Made by a program: the position numbers and the translations under genes. Shown here one piece after another: positions 45,331-55,530 of a stretch of 64,000 nt of DNA. The stretch's first letter is position 1. Each line of letters begins with the position of its first letter. Where the stretch lies: contig NZ_CP041330.1 in NCBI RefSeq assembly GCF_013394165.1, forward strand, positions 1,852,501 through 1,916,500, given 5' to 3'. The notes below the pieces were generated by a model. It had not been told where the DNA came from, made no database searches, and saw only the letters and a program-made list of their open reading frames with translations. The DNA comes from Pseudoalteromonas sp. Scap06. Lineage in GTDB: Bacteria; Pseudomonadota; Gammaproteobacteria; Enterobacterales; Alteromonadaceae.

Positions 45331-46414
45331 ATGCGTAAACCTGTGGTTATTATTGGTGGTGGCTTAGCGGGCTTATATGCTGCTTACAACCTTAAAAAAC
45401 GTGATATTCCGTTTTTATTATTAGAGGCCAAAGCCAGTTTAGGTGGCAGAATTGCGTCTCATTATTTACCGACTAGTAACACCATTAGCCACGATTTAGG
45501 CCCTACCTGGATATTTCCGCAACAGCCTAATATTCAACAATTAGTTGCTGCTTTAAACATCCCCGTGTTTGAACAATACACCCAAGGCGATGTGTTGTAT
45601 CAAGCATCGCATACTGCCCCTGCACAGCAAATTGCAGGGGCTGGCGAAATGCAGTTATTTAGAATACAAAACGGTATGAGCAAGCTTATCAATTTGCTTT
45701 ATCAGCAGCTTGAGCCAAACACCGTTAAATTAGAGCACGCTGTTAGCGAAGTAAAAACGCTCTCCGATGGCTGGTATATAAGCGCTAATTACCAAGGGAG
45801 TACGCAACACTATACTTGCGATCAGTTACTATTGGCGTTACCGCCTAGAATGATCAGCCAACATTTAACCCCGCATTTATGGGCTGATAATGGTTTAGCA
45901 CAGCGTTTAGCGTCGGTGCCTACGTGGATGGCAGGCCAAGCAAAGTTTATTGCCACTTTTGAGCACGCTTTTTGGCGAGATAGAAATTTATCGGGACAAT
46001 GTTTTAGCCGTGTAGGCCCATTGGTAGAAGTTCATGATGCGTCAGCCAGTGAGCATTCTTACCCTGCTCTGTTTGGCTTTATTGGCGTGCCTTACTTGCA
46101 GCGCAGTAAAGTGACCAGAGAACAATTAACCCAAGCTTGCCTTGATCAGCTCAGCTATTTTTACGGTGAGCAAGCCTATACAGCGAAAAAGCTGCATTAT
46201 AAAGGATTGGGCTGAGGATGAATTTGTTGCCAACAGAGATGACCAAATAGGTGTATCGCAGCATCCTGAATTCAATTTTTCAGGGCTTAGCGAGCAGCTT
46301 AAACAGTTAAAAGTGCATTTTGTGGGGAGTGAATTTGCACAGCATGAGGCAGGCTATTTAGAGGGGGCTATAAACGCTGTAGATAGCGCCTTAGCTAATT
46401 TAATGAATCCTTAG
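45331..46414 (+). pseudogene. Flavin-containing amine oxidase-like gene broken by a one-base frameshift
   Basis: The first frame (45331-46215) encodes the FAD-binding start VVIIGGGLAGLYAAYNL and 294 residues of an amine oxidase/FAD-dependent protein, ending abruptly in LHYKGLG. The other frame continues in family style with KDWAEDEFVA, then VGSEFAQHEAGYLEGAINA up to 46414, the normal FAD clamp. Removing one G from GG at 46204-46205 restores LHYKDWAEDEF. The full protein would be about 360 residues. It is either a recent pseudogene or a sequencing error; if real, the FAD clamp is lost. Confidence 0.85.
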
Positions 46415-46419
46415 CTTTT

Positions 46420-46450
46420 TAAAAGGCGTGCAATGTAGGCACGCCTTTAT
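46420..46450. terminator. Bidirectional terminator
   Basis: AAAGGCGTGC (46422-46431) and GCACGCCTTT (46439-46448) form a perfect 10-bp stem with a 7-base loop between converging genes. Confidence 0.8.
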
Positions 46451-46456
46451 AAGGTA

Positions 46457-47500
46457 TCAGTCTTCTGATTTGATAACGGTTTCTTCACCTGTGCCAAGCA
46501 TAGTAGCTAACCAACGCCCTTCATCACTGGCTTCAAGTGCTATTTTTACAATCATGGTTAACGGCACTGATAGCAGCATACCCACAGAGCCTAATAACCA
46601 GCCCCAAAATATTAATGATAAGAACACCACCAAGGTAGAAAGCCCGAGGCCTTTACCCATGTATTTTGGCTCTACAATATTCCCCATAACGGTATTAATA
46701 GTTAAATAACCCGCGCCGACGAGCCCTGCCACTAATGGACCTTGCGTAATAAGCGCCAGTAACAGTGCTGGCACAGCCGCAATGATTGAACCAATGTTAG
46801 GAATGTAATTAAGCATAAATGCCAATACGCCCCATAGTACAAAATAATCAACATCGAGTATCCACAGGTAAAAACCAGCAATTACACCGGTAGCTAAACT
46901 CACTAAGGTTTTAATGGCTAAATAAGAGTTAATAGAGTCTAAAAAACGGTCAATTTGCTTAATTTTGCTGTCGGGATCGTCCAGTGCTAAATGAATTTTT
47001 TTGCCAAGTATCGGCCCTTCAAACAGCATAAAAACAACTGTTAAAATAATTAAAAACATATTGGCCATTACGCTACCTAAACCCGTTAGCATATTGGTGG
47101 CAACATCAACCATTTTGCCAGGATCAAACATAGACAAAATTTGTTCTTTATTAATTAAAATATTGTATTGTGAGGCTACATCAACCAACCATACAAATTC
47201 TTCTTTTAATTGTGCTTTATATTCAGGTAATTGTTTTGAAAAATCGTTAACCGACTGCCCTACTAAACCGCCTAAGCTAACCCCTAAGCCCATAATAATA
47301 AGCACCACAAGCACTACCGCTATGCCTTTTGGAATACGGTAACGAGCAAAAAAATTAATGAGTGGGCTACAAATTATGGCTATAAATGCTGCCAAAATAA
47401 ACGGAATAACAATAGCGCTTGCGGCTTTAATACCCGCCAGCACAATGACCAAAGCGGCAAAAATTATTAAGCTTTTATTTACCCCAGTTAAACTTGCCAA
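46457..47500 (-). CDS. AI-2E family (PerM-like) transporter
   Basis: A 347-residue protein with about seven or eight membrane spans in the AI-2E/TqsA/YdiK pattern. It opens with a hydrophobic pair (FAALVIVLAGIKAASAIVIP). A soluble helical loop at about 65-150 and the motif NYIPNIGSIIAAVPALLLAL near residue 240 follow. Family members export autoinducer-2 or small solutes; the substrate here is unknown. Its promoter region holds a MITE-like element whose end lies 67 bases upstream of the start. Confidence 0.9.
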   Translation of the reverse strand: MASLTGVNKSLIIFAALVIVLAGIKAASAIVIPFILAAFIAIICSPLINFFARYRIPKGIAVVLVVLIIMGLGVSLGGLVGQSVNDFSKQLPEYKAQLKEEFVWLVDVASQYNILINKEQILSMFDPGKMVDVATNMLTGLGSVMANMFLIILTVVFMLFEGPILGKKIHLALDDPDSKIKQIDRFLDSINSYLAIKTLVSLATGVIAGFYLWILDVDYFVLWGVLAFMLNYIPNIGSIIAAVPALLLALITQGPLVAGLVGAGYLTINTVMGNIVEPKYMGKGLGLSTLVVFLSLIFWGWLLGSVGMLLSVPLTMIVKIALEASDEGRWLATMLGTGEETVIKSED

Positions 47501-47567
47501 TACTATTATCCTATTACTGTTATTTGGCTTTAGTGTAAGGCAAAAGCTAATAGAATGAAATGTTTAA

Positions 47568-47831
47568 GGGTCTGTTGGACTTTCAAGATTAGATTTGCAG
47601 CCGTCTTTTTGGTATTAAGGCAAGACAGAGCCTATGTGGTGTGGTTGTTCCCCATAAATAGGCGATAACGTAGCATTAATGCCAAACAGGCGCTGCCCAA
47701 AGGGTTCTGCCTAGGGGCAATTAACTCTTTGTTGCTCGGTTTTGACTTAGCCCACTAGGTTACAAACCTCCCGCCGCGATTAAATTGCCCCTAGTTTGAA
47801 CAAATATTAATCCGCAAAGACCAACAGACCC
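47568..47831 (+). mobile_element. MITE-like 264-bp element, copy 1
   Basis: The element starts GGGTCTGTTGG and ends CCAACAGACCC, perfect terminal inverted repeats of 11 bases that extend imperfectly to about 18. It has no open reading frame of note. An inner 12-base inverted repeat (CTAGGGGCAATT with AATTGCCCCTAG) suggests a folded form. It is the same length as the copy at 58645, with about 22 mismatches by eye (about 92% identity). It lies between the divergent AI-2E transporter and YfcH-like genes and could carry promoter activity. No transposase is present in the window. Confidence 0.85.
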
Positions 47832-47933
47832 TAGGTGATCATAAAAATTATTGGTACGTATAAGTTTGCAAATCGTTGAGCTGGAGAGTATAAATTTTAA
47901 ACATCCTGCTTTTTTTATAATTTCGGAGTTGCA

Positions 47934-48824
47934 ATGCATATATTTTTTACTGGCGCCACAGGCTTAATTGGTAGGCACCTTTGCCCTTTCTTGTTGCACC
48001 ACCACGATGTTACTGTACTGAGCAGAAACCCAACCAAAGCAAAAGTATTGTTAGGGCACCAGGTTAACGCTATTGATAGCCTTGAAGATGTTGATTTTAA
48101 TACCGTTGACGTGGTTATTAACTTAGCCGGTGAACCTATTGTAAATAAACGTTGGAGTAATAAACAAAAAGCAGTCATTCGCGATAGCCGAATCATTGTT
48201 ACGCAAGCGATTAGTGATGCTATTAAGCAGTGCCATACCCCGCCACATACTTTTATATCTGGCAGTGCAATTGGTTATTATGGTCGACAAGGCGACACTC
48301 TGGTTGATGAAAACAATACAGAGCCTCATGATGAATTTAGCCACCAACTGTGCAAAGATTGGGAGCAAGCAGCTTTAAAGGCTGAGTCTGACGAAACTCG
48401 AGTGTGCTTATTACGTACCGGTATTGTATTGGCTAAAAAAGGCGGCGCGCTTGGTAAAATGTTACCAGCATTTAAGCTTTGCGTAGGTGGTCCAATTGGC
48501 AATGGTGAGCAAGGTATGTCGTGGATCCATATAGATGATATGGTTCAGCTCATTTTATTTTTAATTCGCAATAAACAAATATCTGGTGCTATCAACGCTA
48601 CAGCCCCTGAGCCGGTAAGTAACAAGCAGTTTAGTAAATCATTAGGAAAAGCATTATCTCGCCCTGCGTTTATGCCTATGCCTGCTGGGGTGCTTAATAT
48701 ATTAATGGGTGAAATGGCCGACTTACTTACTACCGGCCAGTATGTGGTACCTAAAAAAGCATTAGACCATAACTATCGTTTTCACTTTACTAAAATTGAC
48801 GCTGCATTAGAAAGTTTAGTCTAG
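47934..48824 (+). CDS. yfcH: TIGR01777 family NAD-dependent epimerase/oxidoreductase (YfcH-like)
   Basis: An extended short-chain dehydrogenase fold of 296 residues with MHIFFTGATGLIGRHL at the N-terminus, INLAGEPIVNKRW near residue 63 and the active-site-like SAIGYYGRQGD (about 107-117). The C-terminal DUF1731 part, ending HNYRFHFTKIDAALESL, is typical of the family. Relatives are linked to cell division or envelope functions, but the reaction is unknown. The ATG at 47934 follows CGGAG at good spacing. Confidence 0.92.
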   Translation: MHIFFTGATGLIGRHLCPFLLHHHDVTVLSRNPTKAKVLLGHQVNAIDSLEDVDFNTVDVVINLAGEPIVNKRWSNKQKAVIRDSRIIVTQAISDAIKQCHTPPHTFISGSAIGYYGRQGDTLVDENNTEPHDEFSHQLCKDWEQAALKAESDETRVCLLRTGIVLAKKGGALGKMLPAFKLCVGGPIGNGEQGMSWIHIDDMVQLILFLIRNKQISGAINATAPEPVSNKQFSKSLGKALSRPAFMPMPAGVLNILMGEMADLLTTGQYVVPKKALDHNYRFHFTKIDAALESLV

Positions 48825-48856
48825 CTACTGGCCTTAACGGGTTAAGTTTGTAGTAG

Positions 48857-48882
48857 GGGGTAAAGTTAATACTTTTTACCCT
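48857..48882. terminator. Possible terminator after yfcH-like gene
   Basis: GGGTAAA (48858-48864) and TTTACCC (48875-48881) form a 7-bp stem with a 10-base loop, then TCTTGCTATTTTT. It is modest in strength. Confidence 0.45.
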
Positions 48883-48958
48883 CTTGCTATTTTTGTGTTA
48901 CTACCTAATACTTATAGCTGTATAAACGCCTTCAATTAGCTAAAAGAGCCCCTTAAAC

Positions 48959-50137
48959 ATGCTTCATTTACCTACATTAATTAGCCTCTGTTTTATTCTT
49001 AACTTGTTTATTGCTGTGTTCTTTTTTTCTGTTTATAGATACAAAAAACAACCTTGCTATTTATTTTTTGCGACCGCCTGTTGCTCGTTTATTACCGCAA
49101 TTGCACTAATTGGTTTAAGAGATTTTATTGAGTTTCCATTATTAACCCATTTTTTTGCTTACGTTTTTATTATTTTAAGCCCATTACTCATTATTTTAGG
49201 GTTAATACCACAAAGCCAAGCGCCCGCGATAAAATTAACGCCTTTATACTATGCAAGCGCCATGTGCTGCACGCTTTTACTTGCAGTGTACCTTATTGAT
49301 GCAGGGCAAATTATTACCAGTATTATTGCTTCTGTATTATTTAGCTACGCTGCGTATTTAATGATTAAAACTCCAAGTGTTGCTGTAGTCCAACAACGCT
49401 TACTCGTTGCCTGTTTTGCAATACACAGTGTGGTGATGCTGTTGCAAGTTGTACTCCTTGTTTTGCTCTATTCAAGCCAAATAAGTCAAGCCAGCTTAGC
49501 TTTTGGATTACAGTTGTTATTGGTAACGCATTTATTTTTAACTACCGCTACTGCGCTAATTTTACCGTTTATTAAGTTTGCTAATGCTGAGTCTAAACTA
49601 ATAAATTTAGCGAATCACGATCCTTTAACACAGCTTTTAAACAGGCGTGGATTTTTCCGTTTATGTAAAAAAATAACTAAAACCGCGCCTCTTAACAGCA
49701 GAGTATCGTTGATCATGCTCGATATTGACCTGTTTAAACAAGTGAACGACCAATACGGCCATGAAACTGGCGATGAAGCGATAAAGTGGATTGCACAACA
49801 TATTAACGAATTGTTTTTTGAGCTTGGAGTTACTGCTCGGATTGGCGGAGAAGAGTTTGCTATTTTTCTTAATCAACAGAACTTAGCGCAAGCTAGGCTG
49901 TTAGCTCAAAAGCTTTGTAGTAGCATTAATGAATACCCGTTTTATTTTAATGGTAATAGCATTGCACTGTCTGTAAGTGCTGGGGTAAGTAGCATGTTAG
50001 TGCGCGAACTAAATATGCAAGAACTGTTGTTGCAAGCCGATAAACGGCTTTATCTTGCTAAAGAAACAGGCCGAAATAGAGTGGTCACCCACGATGAAAA
50101 AAGCTTGTTAGCAAAAGCCCCCTCTGCCATCATTTAA
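48959..50137 (+). CDS. Membrane-bound diguanylate cyclase (GGDEF domain)
   Basis: The N-terminal half (about residues 1-205) has about seven hydrophobic spans. It is followed by a GGDEF domain with DPLTQLLNRRGF near residue 220, the metal-binding DIDLFKQVND (about 256), the catalytic loop RIGGEEFAIF (about 293-302) and LAKETGRNRV near the end. It makes c-di-GMP from GTP. No inhibitory RxxD is obvious just before GGEEF. The seven-span sensor half suggests input from the membrane. A PilZ target is present elsewhere in the window. Confidence 0.93.
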   Translation: MLHLPTLISLCFILNLFIAVFFFSVYRYKKQPCYLFFATACCSFITAIALIGLRDFIEFPLLTHFFAYVFIILSPLLIILGLIPQSQAPAIKLTPLYYASAMCCTLLLAVYLIDAGQIITSIIASVLFSYAAYLMIKTPSVAVVQQRLLVACFAIHSVVMLLQVVLLVLLYSSQISQASLAFGLQLLLVTHLFLTTATALILPFIKFANAESKLINLANHDPLTQLLNRRGFFRLCKKITKTAPLNSRVSLIMLDIDLFKQVNDQYGHETGDEAIKWIAQHINELFFELGVTARIGGEEFAIFLNQQNLAQARLLAQKLCSSINEYPFYFNGNSIALSVSAGVSSMLVRELNMQELLLQADKRLYLAKETGRNRVVTHDEKSLLAKAPSAII

Positions 50138-50146
50138 TTTAGTCAT

Positions 50147-50179
50147 AAAAAAACGACATCATAGTTGATGCCGCTTTTA
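50147..50179. terminator. Possible bidirectional terminator
   Basis: CGACATCA (50154-50161) and TGATGCCG (50166-50173) pair with one A-C mismatch, flanked by A and T runs, between the GGDEF gene and the converging DUF2987 gene. Confidence 0.6.
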
Positions 50180-50199
50180 TACGTTTACCATTTTTATGG

Positions 50200-50859
50200 T
50201 TACTTACTGATCCAAGGCGTTACTTTAACAACCTCGTTAATATCAGCTAATATGGTTGTGTTATCTTCCCAGCTATCGGTTACTTCAAAATAACACACTG
50301 ACTTTTCGCATGTTATAAGCTCATCATCAAATTGCTTTGGAGTTTTAAAGGTAACAACCACGCCTTTTTGTTCAGGCAATAAAAACCACATTAGTTTGCT
50401 AACAAAAAAGCCAGATAGGTCTGTTAATAGCTCTTCAAGCTCATTATTAATAACTAATAACGATTGCTTTGATAACGCCAGTCCATCTAGTTCATTAGCT
50501 TCTATTTGTAACTTTAACTGACAGTCGTGAACCGGATTTTTTGGCTGAACTACAATCACCGCTTTATCGGTATCTAGCTGTTTATCGAACGGTAATAGCA
50601 ATTGCGCTTTGTCGGTATAATTAAGCGGGTACTCATTTTTTTCAGTTAAAATAGTACCACTCTTAATACTACATACTTCGTTAGTACCAATATCGCTAAT
50701 ATAAAAGTTTACGCGGGCGTACTGAAAGTCCCCTTTGTTTACCACTTTTAAACGGTCGTAAAAACCGTCGTACGACATTACAAACTCTTTAGCAACCGCA
50801 CTACTAGCGGCTATTGCAAAAAAGCTGGCTGTAACTAATTTTAATACCATTTTATTCAT
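50200..50859 (-). CDS. DUF2987 family exported protein
   Basis: A signal peptide (ending AASSAVA, about residue 23) precedes about 195 residues of beta-rich sequence with FVMSYDGFYDRLKVVNKGDF at the start. Conserved Cys pairs (EVCSIKS and HDCQLKL; ITCEKSVCYF) are likely disulfide-bonded in the periplasm. DUF2987 is found in alteromonads and vibrios and has no known role. It overlaps the 3' end of the glucosaminidase gene by eight bases, which suggests a shared envelope function. Confidence 0.8.
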   Translation of the reverse strand: MNKMVLKLVTASFFAIAASSAVAKEFVMSYDGFYDRLKVVNKGDFQYARVNFYISDIGTNEVCSIKSGTILTEKNEYPLNYTDKAQLLLPFDKQLDTDKAVIVVQPKNPVHDCQLKLQIEANELDGLALSKQSLLVINNELEELLTDLSGFFVSKLMWFLLPEQKGVVVTFKTPKQFDDELITCEKSVCYFEVTDSWEDNTTILADINEVVKVTPWISK

Positions 50860-51661
50860 TAAAGTACGCTCGGTTTTGATTTATCATTGTATTTAATTCT
50901 TCAATGTACGCTTCACCACGTTCAGAGTAAGACATTAAACCATACGTTAATTTAGTCGCTAAAATAGGTTTTTGTTGTGCGCGTAAGTCTTCGCGTATAG
51001 TACGTAACTCTTTGTAAGCATTGTGGGTATTAATATTTTTAAAATAAGAGCTTACTGCTGCACGTACCGATTTAAATGCAGCCACTTCATGCTCGGCTTC
51101 ACTATTACGTCTTCTTGGCACCATGCCACAGCCTTTTTTGTAGCACCATTGGCCAAAAAAGTTTAAGCCAATTCGTGCAAAACGCGAAGTACCCCATGCA
51201 GACTCATTGGCTGCCTGCATTAAGGCCATTTCTTTAGGAATGATGTCTACGCGGCGCAGTGCTTGGCTTAAAGTAATGGTATCTAAGGTTTCAGATAATC
51301 CGTACGACTTAAGTATTTTTTTAATATCACCCGTTTGTTTTTTACTGAGCGGTTCACTGTGCTCTATCATCATGCGTGCAATTTCAAGGTTTGCACGTTG
51401 TTGTAAAATCTTTTTGTTTTCGGCTTCTACATGAGGCTTAATAAAGTTAAAAAACGCATGTTTTTTCTCTTTCACATCAGTGAATTCTGAGAACTTTGGC
51501 AACTTAACGTTGTGCAATGGTTTTTCTTTCTTCTTCTGTTTTTTAATATCGTTAGTGCTGGTTTGCTCGTCTGATACTAGTTCATCAGCATCAATAAACG
51601 GAAGGGTCAACGCCCAAATAACAACGGCGGCTAACAACAACTGAAAAATAGTTTTTAACAT
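50852..51661 (-). CDS. Bax-like glucosaminidase domain protein
   Basis: An N-terminal membrane anchor (residues 4-20) and a Lys/Glu-rich linker precede a glucosaminidase (GH73-like) domain. Catalytic Glu is expected in ALMQAANESAWGTSRFA (about residue 165-181), and CYKKGCGMVP and the AAFKSVRAAVSSYFKNINTH block follow. E. coli Bax has the same layout. It probably cleaves peptidoglycan glycan chains from the inner membrane outward face. It is first in an operon with the DUF2987 gene. Confidence 0.9.
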   Translation of the reverse strand: MLKTIFQLLLAAVVIWALTLPFIDADELVSDEQTSTNDIKKQKKKEKPLHNVKLPKFSEFTDVKEKKHAFFNFIKPHVEAENKKILQQRANLEIARMMIEHSEPLSKKQTGDIKKILKSYGLSETLDTITLSQALRRVDIIPKEMALMQAANESAWGTSRFARIGLNFFGQWCYKKGCGMVPRRRNSEAEHEVAAFKSVRAAVSSYFKNINTHNAYKELRTIREDLRAQQKPILATKLTYGLMSYSERGEAYIEELNTMINQNRAYFNE

Positions 51662-51842
51662 GTATTATCTCAATTTAACTCTAAGTTATGTATGGTGTAG
51701 TCACATACATACGAAACATCATTATACCTAAGCCACTTTATAAACGCGAATACTGAACAACCGAATAAAATTCATACACCTATTGCTTACAATTTATAAT
51801 ATACTAAGTGCTAAAGCCGAAGACGAATTGATAGGTTGAGAC

Positions 51843-53135
51843 ATGGATAAACAGTGGCAAAATAGAATAATTGAACAATATAAGCACCGCCCTAACGATA
51901 ACCGCTCTCCTTGGCAAATAGACCGCTCACGAATCATTCATGCTGCTGCATTTAGGCGTCTTCAAGCTAAAACCCAAATAATGGGTATTGGCTTAAACGA
52001 CTTTTACCGTACACGCCTTACCCATTCATTAGAAGTCTCGCAAATAGGCACCGGCATATTACGCCATTTAAAGGCCCAACATCCAAGCTTTGAACATTTT
52101 CCATCTACTGGATTGCTCGAAACCCTATGTTTAGCGCACGATATAGGTCATCCACCGTTTGGGCATGGTGGCGAAATTGCACTTAACTATATGATGCGTG
52201 ATCATGGTGGTTTTGAGGGTAACGCACAAACACTGCGCATTGTGGCAAAGCTAGAGCCCTATAGTAACGGCTACGGCATGAACTTAACTAGACGCACCTT
52301 GTTAGGATTTATTAAGTACCCAGCTTTTATTGATAACCTTTGGCATAACATCCCACAAGAAACTAAACAGCGTGCGTTTATAAAAGCCGATGACTGGCGA
52401 CCAGCCAAAGGTATTTACAATGACGATGCCGCGATATTTAATTGGATTATTGAGCCTCTTAGCGCAAGTGATAAAGCGTTATTATCTAGCCAAGAACACG
52501 CAGATGCTTACCGCGCTAAAACCCGTTATAAATCACTCGACAGTGCCATTATGGAACTGGCTGATGACATTGCTTATGCCGTTCACGATCTTGAGGATGC
52601 AATAGCTACCGATGTTCTTAGTTTAGACGATTGGCTAACCCATGCATTGCCGCATTTACAAGCACTTGACTATGACTGGTTAAACACTTTGCTGGAGTCA
52701 CTCTCCAAGCGGTTATTTTCAAAGTATGAACATGAGCGAAAAGACGCCATAGGCGAACTGGTGAATACCTTTATTATTCATATTCATTTAGATACCCAAA
52801 ACGATGAATTTGAGTGCCCTATTTTAAAGCACACCGCAAAATTAGATCAGCAATACGAAAATGTGCTACAGATCCTCAAACACTTTGTATTTCAGCGTTT
52901 AATACGCGACCCGCAAATGCAGCAAATAGAATTTAAAGGGCAAAATCTACTCATAGAATTATTTACTGCGTTTGCCAGTGATCCGCTGCGCTTATTACCC
53001 GAAACCACGCAAGCACTGTACCTTGAAGCTGAGAAACATAATCAAGGCATGCGTATTATTTGTGACTATTTAAGCGGTATGAGCGACGAATACGCTTATA
53101 AAACCTATCAACGGTTGTTCTCTCCTATACAATAA
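51843..53135 (+). CDS. dgt: dGTP triphosphohydrolase (dGTPase)
   Basis: An HD-domain enzyme of 430 residues that hydrolyses dGTP to deoxyguanosine and triphosphate. Metal and substrate motifs are RTRLTHSLEVSQIG (about residues 58-71), LAHDIGHPPFGHGGE (about 96-110) and ELADDIAYAVHDLEDA (about 238-253). Related dGTPases of marine gammaproteobacteria, including Pseudoalteromonas and Shewanella, were reported to protect against phage by draining dGTP, so a defence role is possible. No other defence gene is adjacent, and a housekeeping dNTP role is equally likely. A terminator follows. Confidence 0.92.
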   Translation: MDKQWQNRIIEQYKHRPNDNRSPWQIDRSRIIHAAAFRRLQAKTQIMGIGLNDFYRTRLTHSLEVSQIGTGILRHLKAQHPSFEHFPSTGLLETLCLAHDIGHPPFGHGGEIALNYMMRDHGGFEGNAQTLRIVAKLEPYSNGYGMNLTRRTLLGFIKYPAFIDNLWHNIPQETKQRAFIKADDWRPAKGIYNDDAAIFNWIIEPLSASDKALLSSQEHADAYRAKTRYKSLDSAIMELADDIAYAVHDLEDAIATDVLSLDDWLTHALPHLQALDYDWLNTLLESLSKRLFSKYEHERKDAIGELVNTFIIHIHLDTQNDEFECPILKHTAKLDQQYENVLQILKHFVFQRLIRDPQMQQIEFKGQNLLIELFTAFASDPLRLLPETTQALYLEAEKHNQGMRIICDYLSGMSDEYAYKTYQRLFSPIQ

Positions 53136-53169
53136 GTTAGCTAATCTGAACTCAGGTTAGTCAACATAA

Positions 53170-53199
53170 AAAGCCGAGTCACACACGTAACTCGGCTTT
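53170..53199. terminator. Bidirectional terminator
   Basis: AAAGCCGAGT (53170-53179) and ACTCGGCTTT (53190-53199) form a perfect 10-bp stem with a 10-base loop between converging dgt and the peptidase gene. Confidence 0.85.
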
Positions 53200-53220
53200 T
53201 CGTTAGTTTATAAAATCACA

Positions 53221-55377
53221 CTACAGTGATTTAATACCCATGTTGTAAAGCGTAAAACCGTACATGTCGGCATAAAGGTCAATAATTTTACTGGTTGGTG
53301 TACCTGCACCATGGCCTGCATTGGTTTCAATACGGATAAGCGTTGGGTTAGTACCTGCTTGATTCGCTTGAAGTTCAGCTGCAAATTTGAATGAATGCGA
53401 CGGTACAACGCGGTCATCATGATCGCCTGTAGTGATCATAGTCGCCGGATATTCAACCCCTGCTTTTACGTTATGAATTGGCGAGTAACCTTTTAAGTAA
53501 TCAAACATTTCTTTACTTTGGTCGCTAGTACCGTAATCGTATGCCCAACCAGCGCCAGCTGTAAATGTATGATAACGAAGCATATCCAATACGCCTACCG
53601 CAGGTAACGCAACTTGAAACAAGTCAGGTCGCTGAGTCATTACAGCACCCACTAATAACCCACCGTTTGAACCACCACGCAGTGCTAAGCGTTTTTTAGA
53701 GGTGTATTTTTTATCTTGTAAGTATTCAGCTGCAGCAATAAAGTCGTCAAATACGTTTTGCTTTTGCAATTGTGTACCTGCTTTATGCCACTCTTTACCG
53801 TATTCACCACCACCACGAATATTAGCAACTGCGTATACGCCGCCTTGCTCAAGCCAAGCCGCTGTTGTAGGGCTAAAGCGAGGTGTTAAGCTTATATTAA
53901 AGCCACCATAGCCATATAAAATAGTTGGGTTGCTGCCATCTAATTTAATATCACTTTTATAAGTGATAATCATCGGTACTTTAGTGCCATCTTTAGAGGT
54001 ATAAAATACTTGCTCAGAGGTATAGTTATCGCTATTAAAATCTATCCCTGACTTACGGTATACTTTTGACTCACCGCTTTGCGCGTCAAAGCTGTAAGTC
54101 GTGCCTGGCGTTTTGTAGTTAGTAAACGAGTAATAGAGCGTAGTTTGCTCTTTTTTACCGCCAAAACCACTCGCTGTACCAACACCTGGTAAGCTAATTT
54201 CGCGGATCAATTCGCCTTTATTGTTGTACTGCTTCACTTTTGAAATAGCATCAACCATGTAGTTGGCAAAAAACGTATTTCCGCCAAGCGTTACATTAAG
54301 TACATTTTCAGTCTCTGGGATAAAATCTTGCCAATTTTCAGGCTCTGGATTGCTTGCATCAACCGTCACTACTTTTTTATTTGGTGCATTTAAGTTAGTA
54401 ACCAAAAATAGCTTGCTGCCTTCGTTATCAATTACGCTGGTATCAGAGTCGGTATTACCCACTACGGTCACAAATTCGCTATCTGGCTTGGTTAAATCTT
54501 TAATAAATAACTTATTACCAGAGGTCGATACGCTGGCACTAATAAACAAGTAACGACCATCTTTGGTTGCTTTAGCGCCCACATAGCGGTGTTTTTGTTC
54601 TGCTGTATCGCCAAATACTAAAGTATCTTCGCCTTGATCTTGGCCTAACTTATGGTAATACACTTTATGTTGATCAGTTTTTGCAGAAAGCTCACTGCCC
54701 TCTGGCTTATCGTAGCTTGAATAGTAAAAACCGTCATTTGCTAGCCAGCTAACGCCACTAAATTTAACATCAACTAGTGCTTGTTCTACCTGCTCTTTGG
54801 TTTCAGTGTCTATAACAATGATTTTACGCCAATCACTACCACCTTCTGAAATTTGGTACGCTAACAATGAACCATCTTCTGAAAATGATAAACCCGACAT
54901 TGAAGTGGTGCCATCTTCACTAAAAGTATTAGGATCTAAGAACACTTCAGCTTCACCGCCGTCTTTGCTGCGGTATAAAACGTACTGGTTTTGCAGGCCA
55001 TCATTTTTATAAAAATAAGTATAATCACCTTCAGTAAACGGGGCGCTGATTTTTTCGTAGTTCATGAGTTTTTCAAGGCGCTGTTTGAGTGTGTCTCTGT
55101 AAGGCACTTGCTCTAAATACGAAAAGGTAAGCTTGTTTTGAGTTTTAACCCATTGAGCCGTTTCATCACTCATATCATCTTCTAACCAGCGATACGGATC
55201 AGCCACGGTTTCACCAAAGTAAGTGTCAACCACAGTGCCTTTTTTAGTTTCAGGGTAATCTAGTGAGTTAACTGCTTTCATAGCTGTTTTTACTTCATTT
55301 TGAGTGGTGTTTTCTGCAGGTTGTGAACAACCCGCAAGTGCGATTACAACCGCACAGGTCAGTGTTTTTTTAAGCAT
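53221..55377 (-). CDS. Prolyl oligopeptidase family lipoprotein (S9A)
   Basis: A lipoprotein signal with lipobox LAGC (about residues 14-17) places the enzyme in the envelope. A seven-bladed propeller (about 70-440) limits access to the C-terminal alpha/beta hydrolase domain. The catalytic triad is visible as Ser in GGSNGGLL (about 570), Asp in GDHDDRVVP (about 650) and His in NAGHGAG (about 686). It cleaves short Pro-containing peptides. The 718 residues match family length. It is a single-gene unit. Confidence 0.93.
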   Translation of the reverse strand: MLKKTLTCAVVIALAGCSQPAENTTQNEVKTAMKAVNSLDYPETKKGTVVDTYFGETVADPYRWLEDDMSDETAQWVKTQNKLTFSYLEQVPYRDTLKQRLEKLMNYEKISAPFTEGDYTYFYKNDGLQNQYVLYRSKDGGEAEVFLDPNTFSEDGTTSMSGLSFSEDGSLLAYQISEGGSDWRKIIVIDTETKEQVEQALVDVKFSGVSWLANDGFYYSSYDKPEGSELSAKTDQHKVYYHKLGQDQGEDTLVFGDTAEQKHRYVGAKATKDGRYLFISASVSTSGNKLFIKDLTKPDSEFVTVVGNTDSDTSVIDNEGSKLFLVTNLNAPNKKVVTVDASNPEPENWQDFIPETENVLNVTLGGNTFFANYMVDAISKVKQYNNKGELIREISLPGVGTASGFGGKKEQTTLYYSFTNYKTPGTTYSFDAQSGESKVYRKSGIDFNSDNYTSEQVFYTSKDGTKVPMIITYKSDIKLDGSNPTILYGYGGFNISLTPRFSPTTAAWLEQGGVYAVANIRGGGEYGKEWHKAGTQLQKQNVFDDFIAAAEYLQDKKYTSKKRLALRGGSNGGLLVGAVMTQRPDLFQVALPAVGVLDMLRYHTFTAGAGWAYDYGTSDQSKEMFDYLKGYSPIHNVKAGVEYPATMITTGDHDDRVVPSHSFKFAAELQANQAGTNPTLIRIETNAGHGAGTPTSKIIDLYADMYGFTLYNMGIKSL

Positions 55378-55530
55378 TGCTTTATCATTATTTTATCTAT
55401 AGTGAACCTAACCTATTAACTTTTACTGCTTTTGTCTATTGAGATGCGGTAAACGTCATTTATCGCTGTTAACCTACGCTAAATTGCGCTTAAATAAACG
55501 AACGACTTTTAAGCACTCGCAGGTTGAGTA

